64,000 nucleotides of DNA from a bacterium (GCA_905221345.1 CAJNCW010000001.1:186001-250000); one strand, 5' to 3'. Numbered from the stretch's first letter, positions 18,749-27,741 are shown. The notes: a model not told the origin generated them from the sequence alone. Made by a program: numbers and translations.

Positions 18749-19189
18749 ATGCAAGTGAATGAAGTTAAAATTATTCCTTTTAAAGGCATAGATTTAGGTA
18801 ATCGTTTTTTTCAACTTGGAAATACGATGGAGCAAATTATTGCTAAATATGGAAAGGCAGCAAAGGTTATAGAAGATAACATTCTTAAAATTACTTCTGA
18901 ATATAGAGATGCCTGCACATTAGAATATAAAAATAATAAATTAGTTAGCATTATTTGTAGTAAACATCTGAATCCAATATTTGATAATTTAAATCTTTTT
19001 GAGCCTGAAAATATTAAAAAATTAAAAGAAGAATATGATTGCATTGATGGAAAAGCATATATTACATTTCCCACTTTAGGTATTTCCATAGGTGGCATGT
19101 CCCAAAAAAGGATACCTGAAGGTAAAGTTGTTATAGTCTTCGTAAAAGAGGAGATAGATACTTATGAATTTTTTGCTAATGAGGATTGA
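18749..19189 (+). CDS. Putative immunity protein, paralogue of the gene at 7414
   Basis: A 146-residue protein with AGAAAGG before the ATG. Shares IAKYGKAAKVIEDNI, YRDACTLEYKNNKLV and GISIGGMSQKRIPEGK with the 7414 protein. It follows the HNH-like tip and is its likely partner. The family is unnamed to me; two members in one array indicate that it is a real immunity family. Confidence 0.65.
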   Translation: MQVNEVKIIPFKGIDLGNRFFQLGNTMEQIIAKYGKAAKVIEDNILKITSEYRDACTLEYKNNKLVSIICSKHLNPIFDNLNLFEPENIKKLKEEYDCIDGKAYITFPTLGISIGGMSQKRIPEGKVVIVFVKEEIDTYEFFANED

Positions 19190-19213
19190 GAAGCTGTCGC
19201 TCGCTTAAATCCA

Positions 19214-19646
19214 AGCCGTAGCCTGCATAAACTCTTAAGTCCTGACGTAGAGGGTGTGCGGTATGCACGCACACGGTTTTGCCTATCTACACCACATCAT
19301 CGAAGACGGAGAAAGCGGCCAACAAGCCCACTACTTCCACTGCGACCAAATCGGCATCCCAAGAGAGATGACCGATAAGGACGGCAATTTGTTGTGGTTC
19401 GGCAACTACACCGGCTGGGGTCGTCTAAAAGGTAACAGATAGCGCATACCGTCCTTCTGCTTGCAAAACCAATATGCCGATGCTGACTACAACTTCTTCA
19501 GGTATTACGAGCCGGAGGCGGGTCGGTTTGTGAACCAGGACCCGATCGGGTTGGATGGCTGTGATAACCTTTATTGGTTTGCGCCGAATGTATCTATGTG
19601 GCTTGAACCTTGGGGATTAGCAAAACTTGGTTCTGGAAAGTGTTAA
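19214..19646 (+). pseudogene. Intercassette repeat and Rhs end with toxin deleted
   Basis: The repeat (19210-19275) reads into Rhs code: [33 protein letters not shown] short deletion replaces EETKVTD, then [38 protein letters not shown] and WLEPWGLA. The toxin is gone except KLGSGKC-stop. Confidence 0.65.
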
Positions 19647-19671
19647 GAAACAATATGATAAGGAATTATTT

Positions 19672-20022
19672 ATGGAAATTATTTCAAAAAACACGTATTA
19701 CAAGATAGAAGATGGTATTCTTACCATTGCTTTTGCAGATAGTAAAAAACCTAATCCTAATAATTACTTAATCTTGCAAAGAGAAGTTGACGACTTAGAA
19801 TACTATTATTATGAAATAAACAGTCAGCAATATTCAGGAATAGGTGGCTTCAAAAAGGTAGAAATTTATTCCAATAAATTAGTTATTTATTTTCAAGAAA
19901 AACAAAAAATTTATCAAAATAGTATTAAAAATCTAATTATTACTTATCAACCTGATAAAAGATTAAATGAATATATTGAGTATATTTTTGGAGAATCCGA
20001 TTGTGAGGTTGTAGTATGCTAA
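19672..20022 (+). CDS. Imm10-like immunity protein (first of a pair)
   Basis: A 116-residue protein. ILTIAFADSKKPNPNNYLIL, then YYYEINSQQYSGIGGFKKVE match the Imm10 pattern (AFADS, LQR, YxEINxQ). ATG 19672 is chosen because AAGGAATT precedes it and the earlier frame covers a toxin tail. Its stop overlaps the ATG of the next gene (ATGCTAA). Confidence 0.62.
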   Translation: MEIISKNTYYKIEDGILTIAFADSKKPNPNNYLILQREVDDLEYYYYEINSQQYSGIGGFKKVEIYSNKLVIYFQEKQKIYQNSIKNLIITYQPDKRLNEYIEYIFGESDCEVVVC

Positions 20023-20375
20023 TTAAAAATAAAACTATGTGGAACCCAGTAGTAATTTCATTTGATGAGTCCGATGATGAAGGTTTGTCATATATCTACT
20101 TTGATTTGGGAAATTTTCATTATTTCACCCTAACCTTCAATCAAGATGAAGATGATCAAATATACCTTGAATTCAATGAACAAACGTTTTCAATTGAAAG
20201 CAATAACGTTGCTTATGATTTAAAAGGTAATATTTTATCATTCGATTTCGGAGAAGATATTCAGAAATCTTTGAAAATCGAGAAACATATTGATATTGAA
20301 ATAAATATAGATACTGATATGGTTTCGTTTAGGAAAACACTAGAAAATATTTTTTTAGCAAAAGACAGAATATAA
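20016..20375 (+). CDS. Imm10-like immunity protein (second of a pair)
   Basis: A 119-residue acidic protein coupled to the previous gene. Shares the layout YIYFDLGNFHYFTLTFN, YLEFNEQTFSIESNN and a C-terminal helix. Tandem related immunity genes may cover two toxin variants or result from stepwise cassette loss. Confidence 0.5.
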   Translation: MLIKNKTMWNPVVISFDESDDEGLSYIYFDLGNFHYFTLTFNQDEDDQIYLEFNEQTFSIESNNVAYDLKGNILSFDFGEDIQKSLKIEKHIDIEINIDTDMVSFRKTLENIFLAKDRI

Positions 20376-20434
20376 CTTGTATAGGTAAGCTAGCTATAGC
20401 CTGAACAAAAACTCTCAGTCCTAAGGAGTATTTT

Positions 20435-20935
20435 ATGAAAATCAAAGAATTAATTGAAAAATTAGAACAAAAAGGTAGCCATCAATTTTTGAAGGCAGTA
20501 TCGAAACCAGAATTTGCTTTTCCTTTGCCAAAAGATTTAGAATTCTTTTATGAAAATTATGAATATGCTATTCTCAATATTGATACTTCTTGTGAGATAA
20601 GAATTAGTTCACTTTCAGAATTGCAACCAACAAACCAAATTCTATATCCAGCTGATGATGTTATTTGGGAGGAGTTGACAGATGATATCAGTAATGATTG
20701 GTTCATGATTGCATCTTCACAAGAGCTCAGTCAATATATCAGTATAGACTTAAATGAAAAAAGATTTGGTTTTTGTTATGATAGTTTTATAGAAACTCAT
20801 GCTACACCTGATGAGTCTCCCATTATTGCTAAGTCATTTACAGAACTACTGGAGAAATTGGTTTCCAATGAAAAAGAATGGTTTTGGTTAGATTCTTCTT
20901 TTCAAAGCTATGGTGATGCTTATGAAGATGAATGA
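20435..20935 (+). CDS. SUKH-family immunity protein, copy A
   Basis: A 166-residue protein (MKIKELIEKLEQKGSHQFL), SMI1/KNR4-like: FPLPKDLEFFYENYEYAILN, NDWFMIASSQELSQYISID, IIAKSFTELLEKLV. Nearly identical to the gene at 26415 (about eight differences), and identity starts 40 bases upstream of the ATG. TAAGGAG forms the ribosome binding site. Confidence 0.75.
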   Translation: MKIKELIEKLEQKGSHQFLKAVSKPEFAFPLPKDLEFFYENYEYAILNIDTSCEIRISSLSELQPTNQILYPADDVIWEELTDDISNDWFMIASSQELSQYISIDLNEKRFGFCYDSFIETHATPDESPIIAKSFTELLEKLVSNEKEWFWLDSSFQSYGDAYEDE

Positions 20936-21272
20936 GTAGGTTGTAGCCCTTATGAAACCCTCGATCACAATGGAGAGTATGTTTTGGCAGCACGCACGCG
21001 GTTTTTGCTTTCCAGACCATCTTAATATCTTTTTTGAGGTCGTCTGAACTATTTGTTCGTTAAAATCTCATTACCATTAGTAATGGCATTCTATCTAGAG
21101 GTCGTTTTCCTTAATAGCTGAAAAACTAATTGACATAGACAAATACAGGAAAGGATATATATTATGTTGAAAATATCAAATAATTCGTTAAATGGGATTG
21201 TATTGGGTAAAAATGTGGTGGAAAATCTGAGCAAGAAATCAAAGATTCACGGAAATAGAAAGGATTTAAATA
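20936..21272 (+). repeat. Intercassette repeat, DUS and boxA-like motif
   Basis: Degenerate repeat (20936-21005), then TTTGAGGTCGTCTGAAC with AGGTCGTCTGAA near 21036-21050 and a boxA-like TGTTCGTTAAAA (21054-21065). A 44-codon frame from ATG 21163 (MLKISNNSLNGIVLGKN) with AGGAAAGGA upstream may be a toxin tail; I see no other gene here. Confidence 0.5.
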
Positions 21273-21701
21273 ATGGACCTGCCAAAACAAGCAATTGACT
21301 CAATTGTTAAATTATCAGCTAAAGAAAGATTGGATTATTCTATTAAAACTATATCCGGTACTGAAACTTTATACCTATTAGATGGAAAGGATGACTGGAT
21401 ATGTTTGCAAGATGATGAAGGAAAAGAATATCTAATGATCTTTCCAGAATCTGAGTTTGCGGAGTTAGCTCTCCAATGGAACCCTCAAGCATTGAGAATA
21501 GATGAAATGGAACTAAAGAATTTCTTGGAAGATACCGTTCCTTTAATGTCTGAAAGTAATATTAGATTAGCTATTTTTCCTATAGATGAAAAAACAGAAA
21601 CTATTATTTTTGATCCAATTGAATTTGCTAAGATGATCAATGATTATTTTTATGAGTGGTATGGGGAAGAATTTGATTTACCTTATTTATTAGGAGGTTA
21701 A
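21273..21701 (+). CDS. DUF2750 immunity protein (first of tandem pair)
   Basis: A 142-residue acidic protein. LYLLDGKDDWICLQDDEGKE, FPESEFAELALQW, LKNFLEDTVPLMSESNIRLA and AIFPIDEKTETIIFDP match the DUF2750 layout. The neighbouring paralogue starts two bases after its stop, behind TTAGGAGG. Confidence 0.75.
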   Translation: MDLPKQAIDSIVKLSAKERLDYSIKTISGTETLYLLDGKDDWICLQDDEGKEYLMIFPESEFAELALQWNPQALRIDEMELKNFLEDTVPLMSESNIRLAIFPIDEKTETIIFDPIEFAKMINDYFYEWYGEEFDLPYLLGG

Positions 21702-21703
21702 CA

Positions 21704-22123
21704 ATGGGTTTACATAAAAAAGCAATAAATGCAATTCTTAATTTGTCCAGTCAAGAACGTTATGAGCATACTTTAAAAAGGATAACTGACTCTGGAGTTT
21801 TATATGTTTTAGCAGACAAAGACGGAGATTGGATATTATGGGGAGATGAGAAAAATTCATCTTTAGCCATATGGCCTGAATTAGAATTCGCGAGAATTAT
21901 GGCAAATTCTGAGGATAAGAATTCTGATATTTATGAAATTGAGATAGAAGAATTTTTAGAGGATGGGATACCATGGTTAATAGAAAATAATATAGGTATA
22001 GCTGTCTTTCCGATTCCTAATAATCCTGAAACTATTGATATGAAGGCTATTCAGTTTGCTGCCTCAGTCAATAAAATCTTAGATGAAAGTTATGATGAGG
22101 CCTTAGATTTGCCTTATCTTTAA
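21704..22123 (+). CDS. DUF2750 immunity protein (second of tandem pair)
   Basis: A 139-residue paralogue of the preceding gene: LYVLADKDGDWILWGDEKN, WPELEFARIMA, IEEFLEDGIPWLIENNIGIA, VFPIPNNPETIDM. The two proteins are clearly diverged, so this is an old duplication or two captured variants. Confidence 0.75.
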   Translation: MGLHKKAINAILNLSSQERYEHTLKRITDSGVLYVLADKDGDWILWGDEKNSSLAIWPELEFARIMANSEDKNSDIYEIEIEEFLEDGIPWLIENNIGIAVFPIPNNPETIDMKAIQFAASVNKILDESYDEALDLPYL

Positions 22124-22149
22124 ACGAATGATCAGTTCGAAATCCAACC

Positions 22150-22427
22150 AAACCGTAATGTCATCTGAAAGAGGAAACCAAGGTAACGGAATTATGTTAC
22201 CGGAATCTCTATCTAAAGGGACTACCCGTTCTAAACATAAGGGCTATCATAGAGGATATAACCAAGCAATTATGGAAATAGTAGATAATATTGATAAGAA
22301 TTCTAAATGTGATAGAGAAAAGGCTAGAAAAATTCAATCATTACAATCCAAAATTCATAAGGCACTAAAGTCAGGAAGTATGACTTTATATAAACCGACA
22401 ACAAAACAAGATTGGATTAATTACTAA
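22150..22427 (+). pseudogene. AHH-family nuclease toxin, truncated by an internal deletion
   Basis: Rhs bases TCATCTGAAAGAGGAAACC run directly into the second half of an AHH toxin (NGIMLPESLSKGTTRSKHKG, YHRGYNQAIMEIVDNID, SLQSKIHKALKSGSMTLYKP, TTKQDWINY). The join is at GTAACGGA, a sequence present both in Rhs (AAGGTAACGGATAG) and in the intact-order toxin at 23500 (AAAGTAACGGAATT). The AHH catalytic motif is lost and the frame changes, so the toxin is dead. Confidence 0.7.
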
Positions 22428-22447
22428 ACATAATAAGGAGTAGCATT

Positions 22448-22903
22448 ATGAATATAATGTTAGAATTTATAAAAAATAATTTATTAGAAGTATCAGGTAA
22501 TTTTCAAAACAGCCGATGGAAAATTATTCAAGATATTCCACTAGCACAAAGATATGCATATCAGCAGTATGATTTAGAGACTGTTTGGGTGGATTCGCGT
22601 GAATCAAACTCACTAATTTTAAAGTTATCTACAGATGAAGATGACAATTTTTGGGATGAATATGCTGTTCCTGCAATTGAAAAAAAATTAAATTCCTTGA
22701 ACTTAGAGGAGGGATTAAAAGATAGTTTATTTAGTGATGTAGATGCCGATTTATTTAATTGTTATTTAAATAACAAATATAAGAAAAATCATCCTTTTTG
22801 GAATATGATAGAAGATGCTTATTTTAAAGGGTTTTGGCCTTGTGGATGGGAAGGTAAATATCCTGAGGGGAAGCTTGTCGTTTTTAAATTAAACTATGCT
22901 TAA
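22448..22903 (+). CDS. AHH-cassette immunity protein, copy A
   Basis: A 151-residue protein behind AAGGAGTAG. TVWVDSRESNSLILKLSTDE, DADLFNCYLNNKY and GFWPCGWEGKYPEGKLVVF are shared with the gene at 23771. Both follow AHH toxin remnants, which supports pairing of this family with AHH nucleases. No Pfam name known to me. Confidence 0.65.
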   Translation: MNIMLEFIKNNLLEVSGNFQNSRWKIIQDIPLAQRYAYQQYDLETVWVDSRESNSLILKLSTDEDDNFWDEYAVPAIEKKLNSLNLEEGLKDSLFSDVDADLFNCYLNNKYKKNHPFWNMIEDAYFKGFWPCGWEGKYPEGKLVVFKLNYA

Positions 22904-23009
22904 ATAAAAAACATGATAATCGCCATCTAGATAGATCATTGAATCCAACGCAAGGTTTTCAGACGATCTTTATTGTATTGAGTTCAACCGCCACTATACC
23001 TACAACAAA

Positions 23010-23749
23010 GCCGGCAACAAACCCACTACTTCCACTGCGACCAAATCGGCATTCCGCGTGAGATGACCGATAAAGACGGTAACCTCATGTGGTTTGGCAA
23101 CTATACCGGCTGGGGTCATCTGAAAGAGGAAACCAAGGTAACGCAAACGACGCACCAGCTGTTCCGCCTGCAAAACCAATATGCCGACCGTGAAACGGGG
23201 CTGCATTACAACTTCTTCAGGTAATATGAGCATGATGCGGTGCGGTTTGTGAATCAGGACCCGATTGGGTTGTTGGGTGGGGAGAATTTGTATCCGTTTG
23301 CGCCGAGTATTCAGGCTTGGGTTGATCCAGCTGGTTTAGCAGCAAGTAACTCACGAGAATTAGGTCGAACGTTAACCGGAAAAACTAGTTGGACGGGAAG
23401 GTAGGCACATCATTTAATACCTGTTGAAGTATTTAATAATTCCAAACTTCTACAAAGATTATCTAGTAATAAGTTGTTCTTTTTAAATGGCAAAAGTAAC
23501 GGAATTATGCTACCATAAGTTAAAAGTAAGGGAACAACGAGAGCTAAACATCTTGGTTATCATAAAGCATATAGTGATGCAATTGCACAACTAATTGATG
23601 ATATTGATCAATCATCTAAATGTGATAAGGAAAAGACAAGAAAGATACAATCACTTCAAGCAAGAGCGCATAAATCGTTGAAAAAAGGGCAATTAGAAAT
23701 GTATGCTCCTGTGACTGCACAGGATTGGATTAATCTATTAAAAAAATAA
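23010..23749 (+). pseudogene. Rhs end with AHH-family nuclease toxin, multiply interrupted
   Basis: Rhs code [44 protein letters not shown]. The tip has GKTSWTGR-stop-AHHLIPVEVFNN, then KSNGIMLP-stop-VKSKGTTRAKH, GYHKAYSDAIAQLIDDID and AQDWINLLKK. AHHLIP is the catalytic signature of the AHH subgroup. At least three in-frame stops make it a pseudogene. Confidence 0.75.
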
Positions 23750-23770
23750 TTTTTACTAAAGGATATGAAA

Positions 23771-24214
23771 ATGAAACAGTTATTTAACGTTATTGATAAT
23801 AAACTTTTGACTTTTGATACCATTGAAAATATGGATTGGTATTTTATTAATAACATTGAAGAAATGGAAACTTATCTATATAGCCAAACAGCTGTAGATA
23901 CTTGTTGGCTTGACTTAAGAGAAAATAACTCATTAATTCTAAAATTAACAAATGCTCAGGAGCGAGCCACTTGGGATAAAGAGATAGTTCCCATTATTCA
24001 ATCAAGGCTAAAAGAGGTTGGTTACATAGAATACTTAAATGATATTGAAATGGATTTGTTTAATTGCCATCTAAATATGGCCCATTTACTTAAAAATAAA
24101 CTATGGAATACCATTTTTAAAGCATATAAAAAAGGGAATTTCCCATGTGGCTGGCTGGGGTCTTACCCTGAAGGTAAATTAGTTGTTTTCAATCCCAATG
24201 CTAACTCAATGTAA
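23771..24214 (+). CDS. AHH-cassette immunity protein, copy B
   Basis: A 147-residue paralogue of 22448: DTCWLDLRENNSLILKLTNA, EMDLFNCHLNMAH, GNFPCGWLGSYPEGKLVVF. ATG 23771 is spaced correctly from TAAAGGA; ATG 23765 two codons earlier is possible. It remains intact although the toxin next to it is a pseudogene. Confidence 0.65.
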   Translation: MKQLFNVIDNKLLTFDTIENMDWYFINNIEEMETYLYSQTAVDTCWLDLRENNSLILKLTNAQERATWDKEIVPIIQSRLKEVGYIEYLNDIEMDLFNCHLNMAHLLKNKLWNTIFKAYKKGNFPCGWLGSYPEGKLVVFNPNANSM

Positions 24215-24229
24215 CAAAAGAATATAAGC

Positions 24230-24300
24230 AAGCCATAGCCCCGCACAAAACCTTCAGTCCTGACGTAGGGTGTGTACGGTACGCACGCACGCGATTTCTG
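24230..24300 (+). repeat. Intercassette repeat
   Basis: GCAAGCCATAGCCCCGCA, CAGTCCTGACGTAGGGTGTG, TACGGTACGCACGCACGCG. Well preserved and followed by the best DUS hairpin of the window. Confidence 0.8.
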
Positions 24301-24303
24301 TTT

Positions 24304-24341
24304 TTCAGACGACCTCACTATCTTCTTTGAGGTCGTCTGAA
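24304..24341 (+). terminator. Perfect inverted DUS pair (hairpin, putative terminator)
   Basis: TTCAGACGACCTCA and TGAGGTCGTCTGAA form a perfect 14-bp stem around CTATCTTCTT. Each arm contains AGGTCGTCTGAA (plus or minus strand), the uptake-sequence dialect known as AG-mucDUS. Confidence 0.7.
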
Positions 24342-24346
24342 CTATT

Positions 24347-24358
24347 TGCTCTTTAACA
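24347..24358 (+). promoter_or_regulatory. Exact boxA-type antitermination motif
   Basis: TGCTCTTTAACA is identical to the boxA core of rRNA leaders. It begins six bases after the DUS hairpin. Function in this place is inference. Confidence 0.5.
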
Positions 24359-24377
24359 ATCTCATTAGCAGTTAACA

Positions 24378-24824
24378 TAGAGGTCGTCTGAAAGAGGAAA
24401 CCAGGGTAACGGATAGCGTATATCAGCCCTTCCGATTGGGTTGATGGGTGGGGAGAATCTGTATCAGTTTGCACCTAATACCCAAGTATGGGGCAATTGG
24501 TTAGGTTTAGCTGGAGTTAATATGAATTTATTCCCAAGTAATGAAGACATACACTCTTACGCTCAAAAAGTTGCCAATAAACCGAATACTTTCCAAGTAG
24601 GAGGGCATGGTAATCCTTCATTGATGGTAGATGGGGCTACAGGTGAAAGATTGGATGCTAAAAAATTAGCAGCGAGAATTAAAAAAGATCCTAACTATAA
24701 ATCAGGTATGACGGTTGAGATTTTATCCTGTAATACAGGAAAAGGAGCAAACCCTCTTGGACATCAACTTGCTAATGAATTAAATACTACAGTTAAAGCA
24801 CCTAATGAATTTCTTTGGTTTTAA
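24378..24824 (+). pseudogene. Rhs fragment (internal deletion) with clan CD-like peptidase toxin
   Basis: The Rhs fragment starts at AGGTCGTCTGAAAGAGG (GRLKEETRVTDSVYQPFRL), then jumps to IGLMGGENLYQFAPNTQVW, apparently by deletion between two TCCGATTG copies; this shifts the frame. The tip (24441-24824) has FQVGGHGNPSLMVDG and MTVEILSCNTGKGANPLGHQ: a His-Gly and a Ser-Cys pair about 50 residues apart, as in clan CD (C80/CHAT-like) cysteine peptidases. The tip reading frame is intact. Confidence 0.55.
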
Positions 24825-24883
24825 GTAACGAGAAATTAACACCTTTAATATCATGTAAACAACATCCATAAAGGAATGAGAAA

Positions 24884-25207
24884 ATGACTAATTTCATATC
24901 AACTGGTAGTATTTATTGGATTTCAGATGAAGAAATTCAAATTCTCGAAAAGAACGCCACTAATGGAGATAAAAACTCAGCATTCAAATTATATCAATAC
25001 CATATGTTTGTATCTTTGGATCAAGATTCGGAATTTAAATGGCTAGAGATAGCGGCAAAAAATGGACATCCAATTGCCCAATCCAATTTAGCCGATTTAT
25101 TTTTCACACAAGGCAATAAAGAAAAAGCCATATTTTGGGCTAAAAAGGCATATAGAAATGGTGCCAAACTACCAGACGAATTAAAAATATTGATAAATAT
25201 CAATTAA
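24884..25207 (+). CDS. Sel1-repeat immunity protein
   Basis: A 107-residue helical protein with about two Sel1-like repeats (NGDKNSAFKLYQYHMF; NGHPIAQSNLADLFFTQGNK; EKAIFWAKKAYRNGA). It follows the peptidase-like tip with AAAGGAATGAG before the ATG and is its likely immunity. Confidence 0.7.
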   Translation: MTNFISTGSIYWISDEEIQILEKNATNGDKNSAFKLYQYHMFVSLDQDSEFKWLEIAAKNGHPIAQSNLADLFFTQGNKEKAIFWAKKAYRNGAKLPDELKILININ

Positions 25208-25217
25208 TTAATAAGAT

Positions 25218-25325
25218 TTAGCGGATTATCGTTACAAACCTAAAACTTCTGGAGGAGGATGCTTAAGAAAAGAAGCTAAAAAATTTCTTAGAAAATTGAA
25301 AAAAACAGGTAAGAAATGTCCTTAA
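25218..25325 (+). pseudogene. Toxin C-terminal remnant
   Basis: LADYRYKPKTSGGGCLRKEA, then KKFLRKLKKTGKKCP-stop. A basic tail of 35 codons that survives from a deleted toxin, placed 18 bases before the next start. Confidence 0.5.
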
Positions 25326-25343
25326 ATTTTTAGGAGAATTTAA

Positions 25344-25927
25344 ATGAAAAAAATGGATACGTTAATTTTAACTTTTTAGATAGTAAGTCCAATATAAATG
25401 ATATATTAGTTGGGCTAGATTTAGACTATTCAAATAAAGTGATAGCGCCAGATGGTCATGAGTTAGCATTGATCGCTTTCATACCTATTGAGAATTTATT
25501 AACTATTGCACCTCAATTTAAAACAGATTTTCAGGATATGGAATATAAAGATAAAGCAATTTACGTTTTTTCTTATTATGATAAAGAAGATTATTTTCTT
25601 GACTACATTACTGAAATTGACGATGCTATTCAAGGATACACGAGAGTTATCGTCGGAGATAAAAATCAGTTCAAGTTTAACCTAGATGAATTTTATCCAA
25701 TTAATCCTATTGAGAATTTAGATGAAATGAGTTTTTTAGGAGGACAACCTGAATATTTACAGCAAGAGAGTGATGATTTTCTAGAAAAATATATTTTCAT
25801 AGGTCAAATCTTAGGAATGGACCTACCTGAAAAAGTAAATGAAATTTTTTATCTAACTGAGAACATAGGATATATTTTTATAGAGCGAGATCTATCTGGT
25901 GGATTATTCTTCGTACAAACAACTTAA
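25344..25927 (+). pseudogene. YwqG-like immunity gene with frameshift in an A-run
   Basis: ATG 25344 is followed by seven A (25347-25353). With eight A the frame would read MKKNGYVNFNFLDSKSNIN and join DLDYSNKVIAPDGHELALIA without a stop; with seven it stops at TAG 25377. The rest (25439-25927) is intact, with YIFIGQILGMDLPEK and the family-like ending GGLFFVQTT. A single slipped base is sufficient, so the gene could be restored easily. Confidence 0.7.
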
Positions 25928-25950
25928 ACAAAACTAAAAAGGATTGAATT

Positions 25951-26355
25951 ATGTATAAAAGTATTGAAACTGTATTAAATTGTTTTCTGATGGAAATGTA
26001 TAAATGGGAAGATAATGCTAATAAGCATATTGATGCAGGCACAGATATTCCTGATGAGATTTTGAAACAAACACTAAAGGAAATATACGATAAATACCTA
26101 ACAGATAAACCAAGAAAAATGGGAAAGTTAGAATGTATGACTGTTAACTACCTTCCAACATTCAATCCAAATAACGAGAAAATCATTGAAATAGAAGAAA
26201 AAGCTAGCTCTATAACTGTAAAAAGTGATGTGCTTTACGCTGGAATGGAAGTACAAAGACTTTATAAATTCAAAAAACAGGCAGGTCTCTGGAAATTAGA
26301 TAATGTAAAAGAATTTGATAGTTATGATGGGAAATGGCATTCTATCCATATCTAA
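25951..26355 (+). CDS. Putative NTF2-fold immunity protein
   Basis: A 134-residue protein with AAAAGGATTG before the ATG. The N-terminal helix (SIETVLNCFLMEMYKWED) and the beta ending (QRLYKFKKQAGLWKLDNVK) suit the NTF2-like immunity fold, but there is no sequence motif that proves it. Confidence 0.45.
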   Translation: MYKSIETVLNCFLMEMYKWEDNANKHIDAGTDIPDEILKQTLKEIYDKYLTDKPRKMGKLECMTVNYLPTFNPNNEKIIEIEEKASSITVKSDVLYAGMEVQRLYKFKKQAGLWKLDNVKEFDSYDGKWHSIHI

Positions 26356-26414
26356 ATTAAAGTAATTAGCAAACTGTAGCCTGAACAAAAACTCTCAGTC
26401 CTAAGGAGTATTTT

Positions 26415-26915
26415 ATGAAAATCAAAGAATTAATTGAAAAATTAGAACAAAAAAGTAGCCATAAATTTTTGAAAGCAGTATCAAAACCAGAATTTGCTTT
26501 TCCTTTGCCACAAGATTTAAAATTCTTTTATGAAAATTATGAATATGCTATTCTTAATATTAATACTTCTTGTGAGATAAGAATCAGTTCACTTTCAGAA
26601 TTGCAACCAACAAACCAAATTCTATATCCAGCTGATGATGTTATTTGGGAGGAGTTGGCAGATGATATCAGTAATGATTGGTTCATGATTGCATCTTCAC
26701 AAGAGCTCAGTCAATATATCAGTATAGACTTAAATGAAAAAAGATTTGGTTTTTGTTATGATAGTTTTATAGAAACTCATGCTACACCTGATGAGTCTCC
26801 CATTATTGCTAAATCATTTACAGAACTACTGGAAAAATTAGTTTCCAATGAAAAAGAGTGGTTTTGGTTAGATTCTTCTTTTCAAAGCTATGGTGATGCT
26901 TATGAAGATGAATAA
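26415..26915 (+). CDS. SUKH-family immunity protein, copy B
   Basis: A 166-residue near-duplicate of the gene at 20435, including the truncated intercassette repeat upstream (GCCTGAACAAAAACTCTCAG). Differences are mostly single substitutions; the 3' halves are almost identical. The sequence after the two stop codons differs, so the copied segment ended near the stop. Confidence 0.75.
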   Translation: MKIKELIEKLEQKSSHKFLKAVSKPEFAFPLPQDLKFFYENYEYAILNINTSCEIRISSLSELQPTNQILYPADDVIWEELADDISNDWFMIASSQELSQYISIDLNEKRFGFCYDSFIETHATPDESPIIAKSFTELLEKLVSNEKEWFWLDSSFQSYGDAYEDE

Positions 26916-27725
26916 GTAAGTTGTAGCCCGCATGAAACTTCCAATCCTGACATAGGGCATGTGAGGTACGCACAGGTACACAACTGGACCAACGAAGTCG
27001 GCGAAAGCTGACAACAAACCCACTACTTCCACTGCGACCAAATCGGCATCCCGAGAGAGATGACCGATAAGGATGGCAATCTAGTTTGGTTCGGCAATTA
27101 TTACGGTTGGGGCATACTGAAGAATGAAACCAACATATTCAGAACTGCTCACCAACCCTTCCGCCTGCAGAACCAGTATGCCGACCGTGAAACAGGGCTG
27201 CATTATAACTTCTTCAGGTATTACGAGCCTGATGCGGGGCGGTTTGTGAATCAGGATCCGATTGGACTTGAGGGCGGAAAAAACTTTTATCAGTTTGCTT
27301 TCAATACGCAAAATTGGTCAGATACATTGGGATTGAGTGCCGTCTAGATGACTAAGCTCATGCGTAATATGCTAAAAAGTAAAAAACCTGTTACTTATCA
27401 AGGTAGAACTGTCTATCAAGACCCGAAAGCTTTTGCTTTTACCAACTCAAATATTTGTAAAATGTGGAAAAGTCAGGCTCCACGAGGTCATAATGGTAGA
27501 GAAATTCAACTGCACCATATATCTGGAAAAGACCCCGGTTCTTTACTAGAAATAAATCAGCAAATACATCAGAAAATTAGTAAACAATTACATTTTTTCA
27601 TTACAGAAAGTTTCCGTAGAAATAAAACCCAAGCTCAAGCATATGACAGTTTTCGTGAAGCATATTGGAAAAAGCGTGCACAAGATCATGTTAGAAGTTG
27701 TAAGAAACCATCATATTGTAAATAG
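26916..27725 (+). pseudogene. Rhs end with LHH-family nuclease toxin, split by one stop codon
   Basis: An intercassette repeat leads into Rhs code ([53 protein letters not shown]). TAG at 27345 ends this frame, but the toxin continues in the same frame from an adjacent ATG (TAGATG). The tip has AFTNSNICKMWKSQAPRGHN, GREIQLHHISGKDPGSLLE and INQQIHQKISKQLHFF, the LHH signature of HNH-fold toxins with all histidines. The tip alone (27348-27725) could be translated by reinitiation. Confidence 0.7.
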
Positions 27726-27741
27726 ACGTTAAGGAGTTGCT

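Noticed and set aside
22904..23240. Minus-strand reading frames over Rhs segments (also at 40664, 46886, 49680)
   Set aside because: They are complementary shadows of the conserved Rhs code and repeat at every Rhs fragment.
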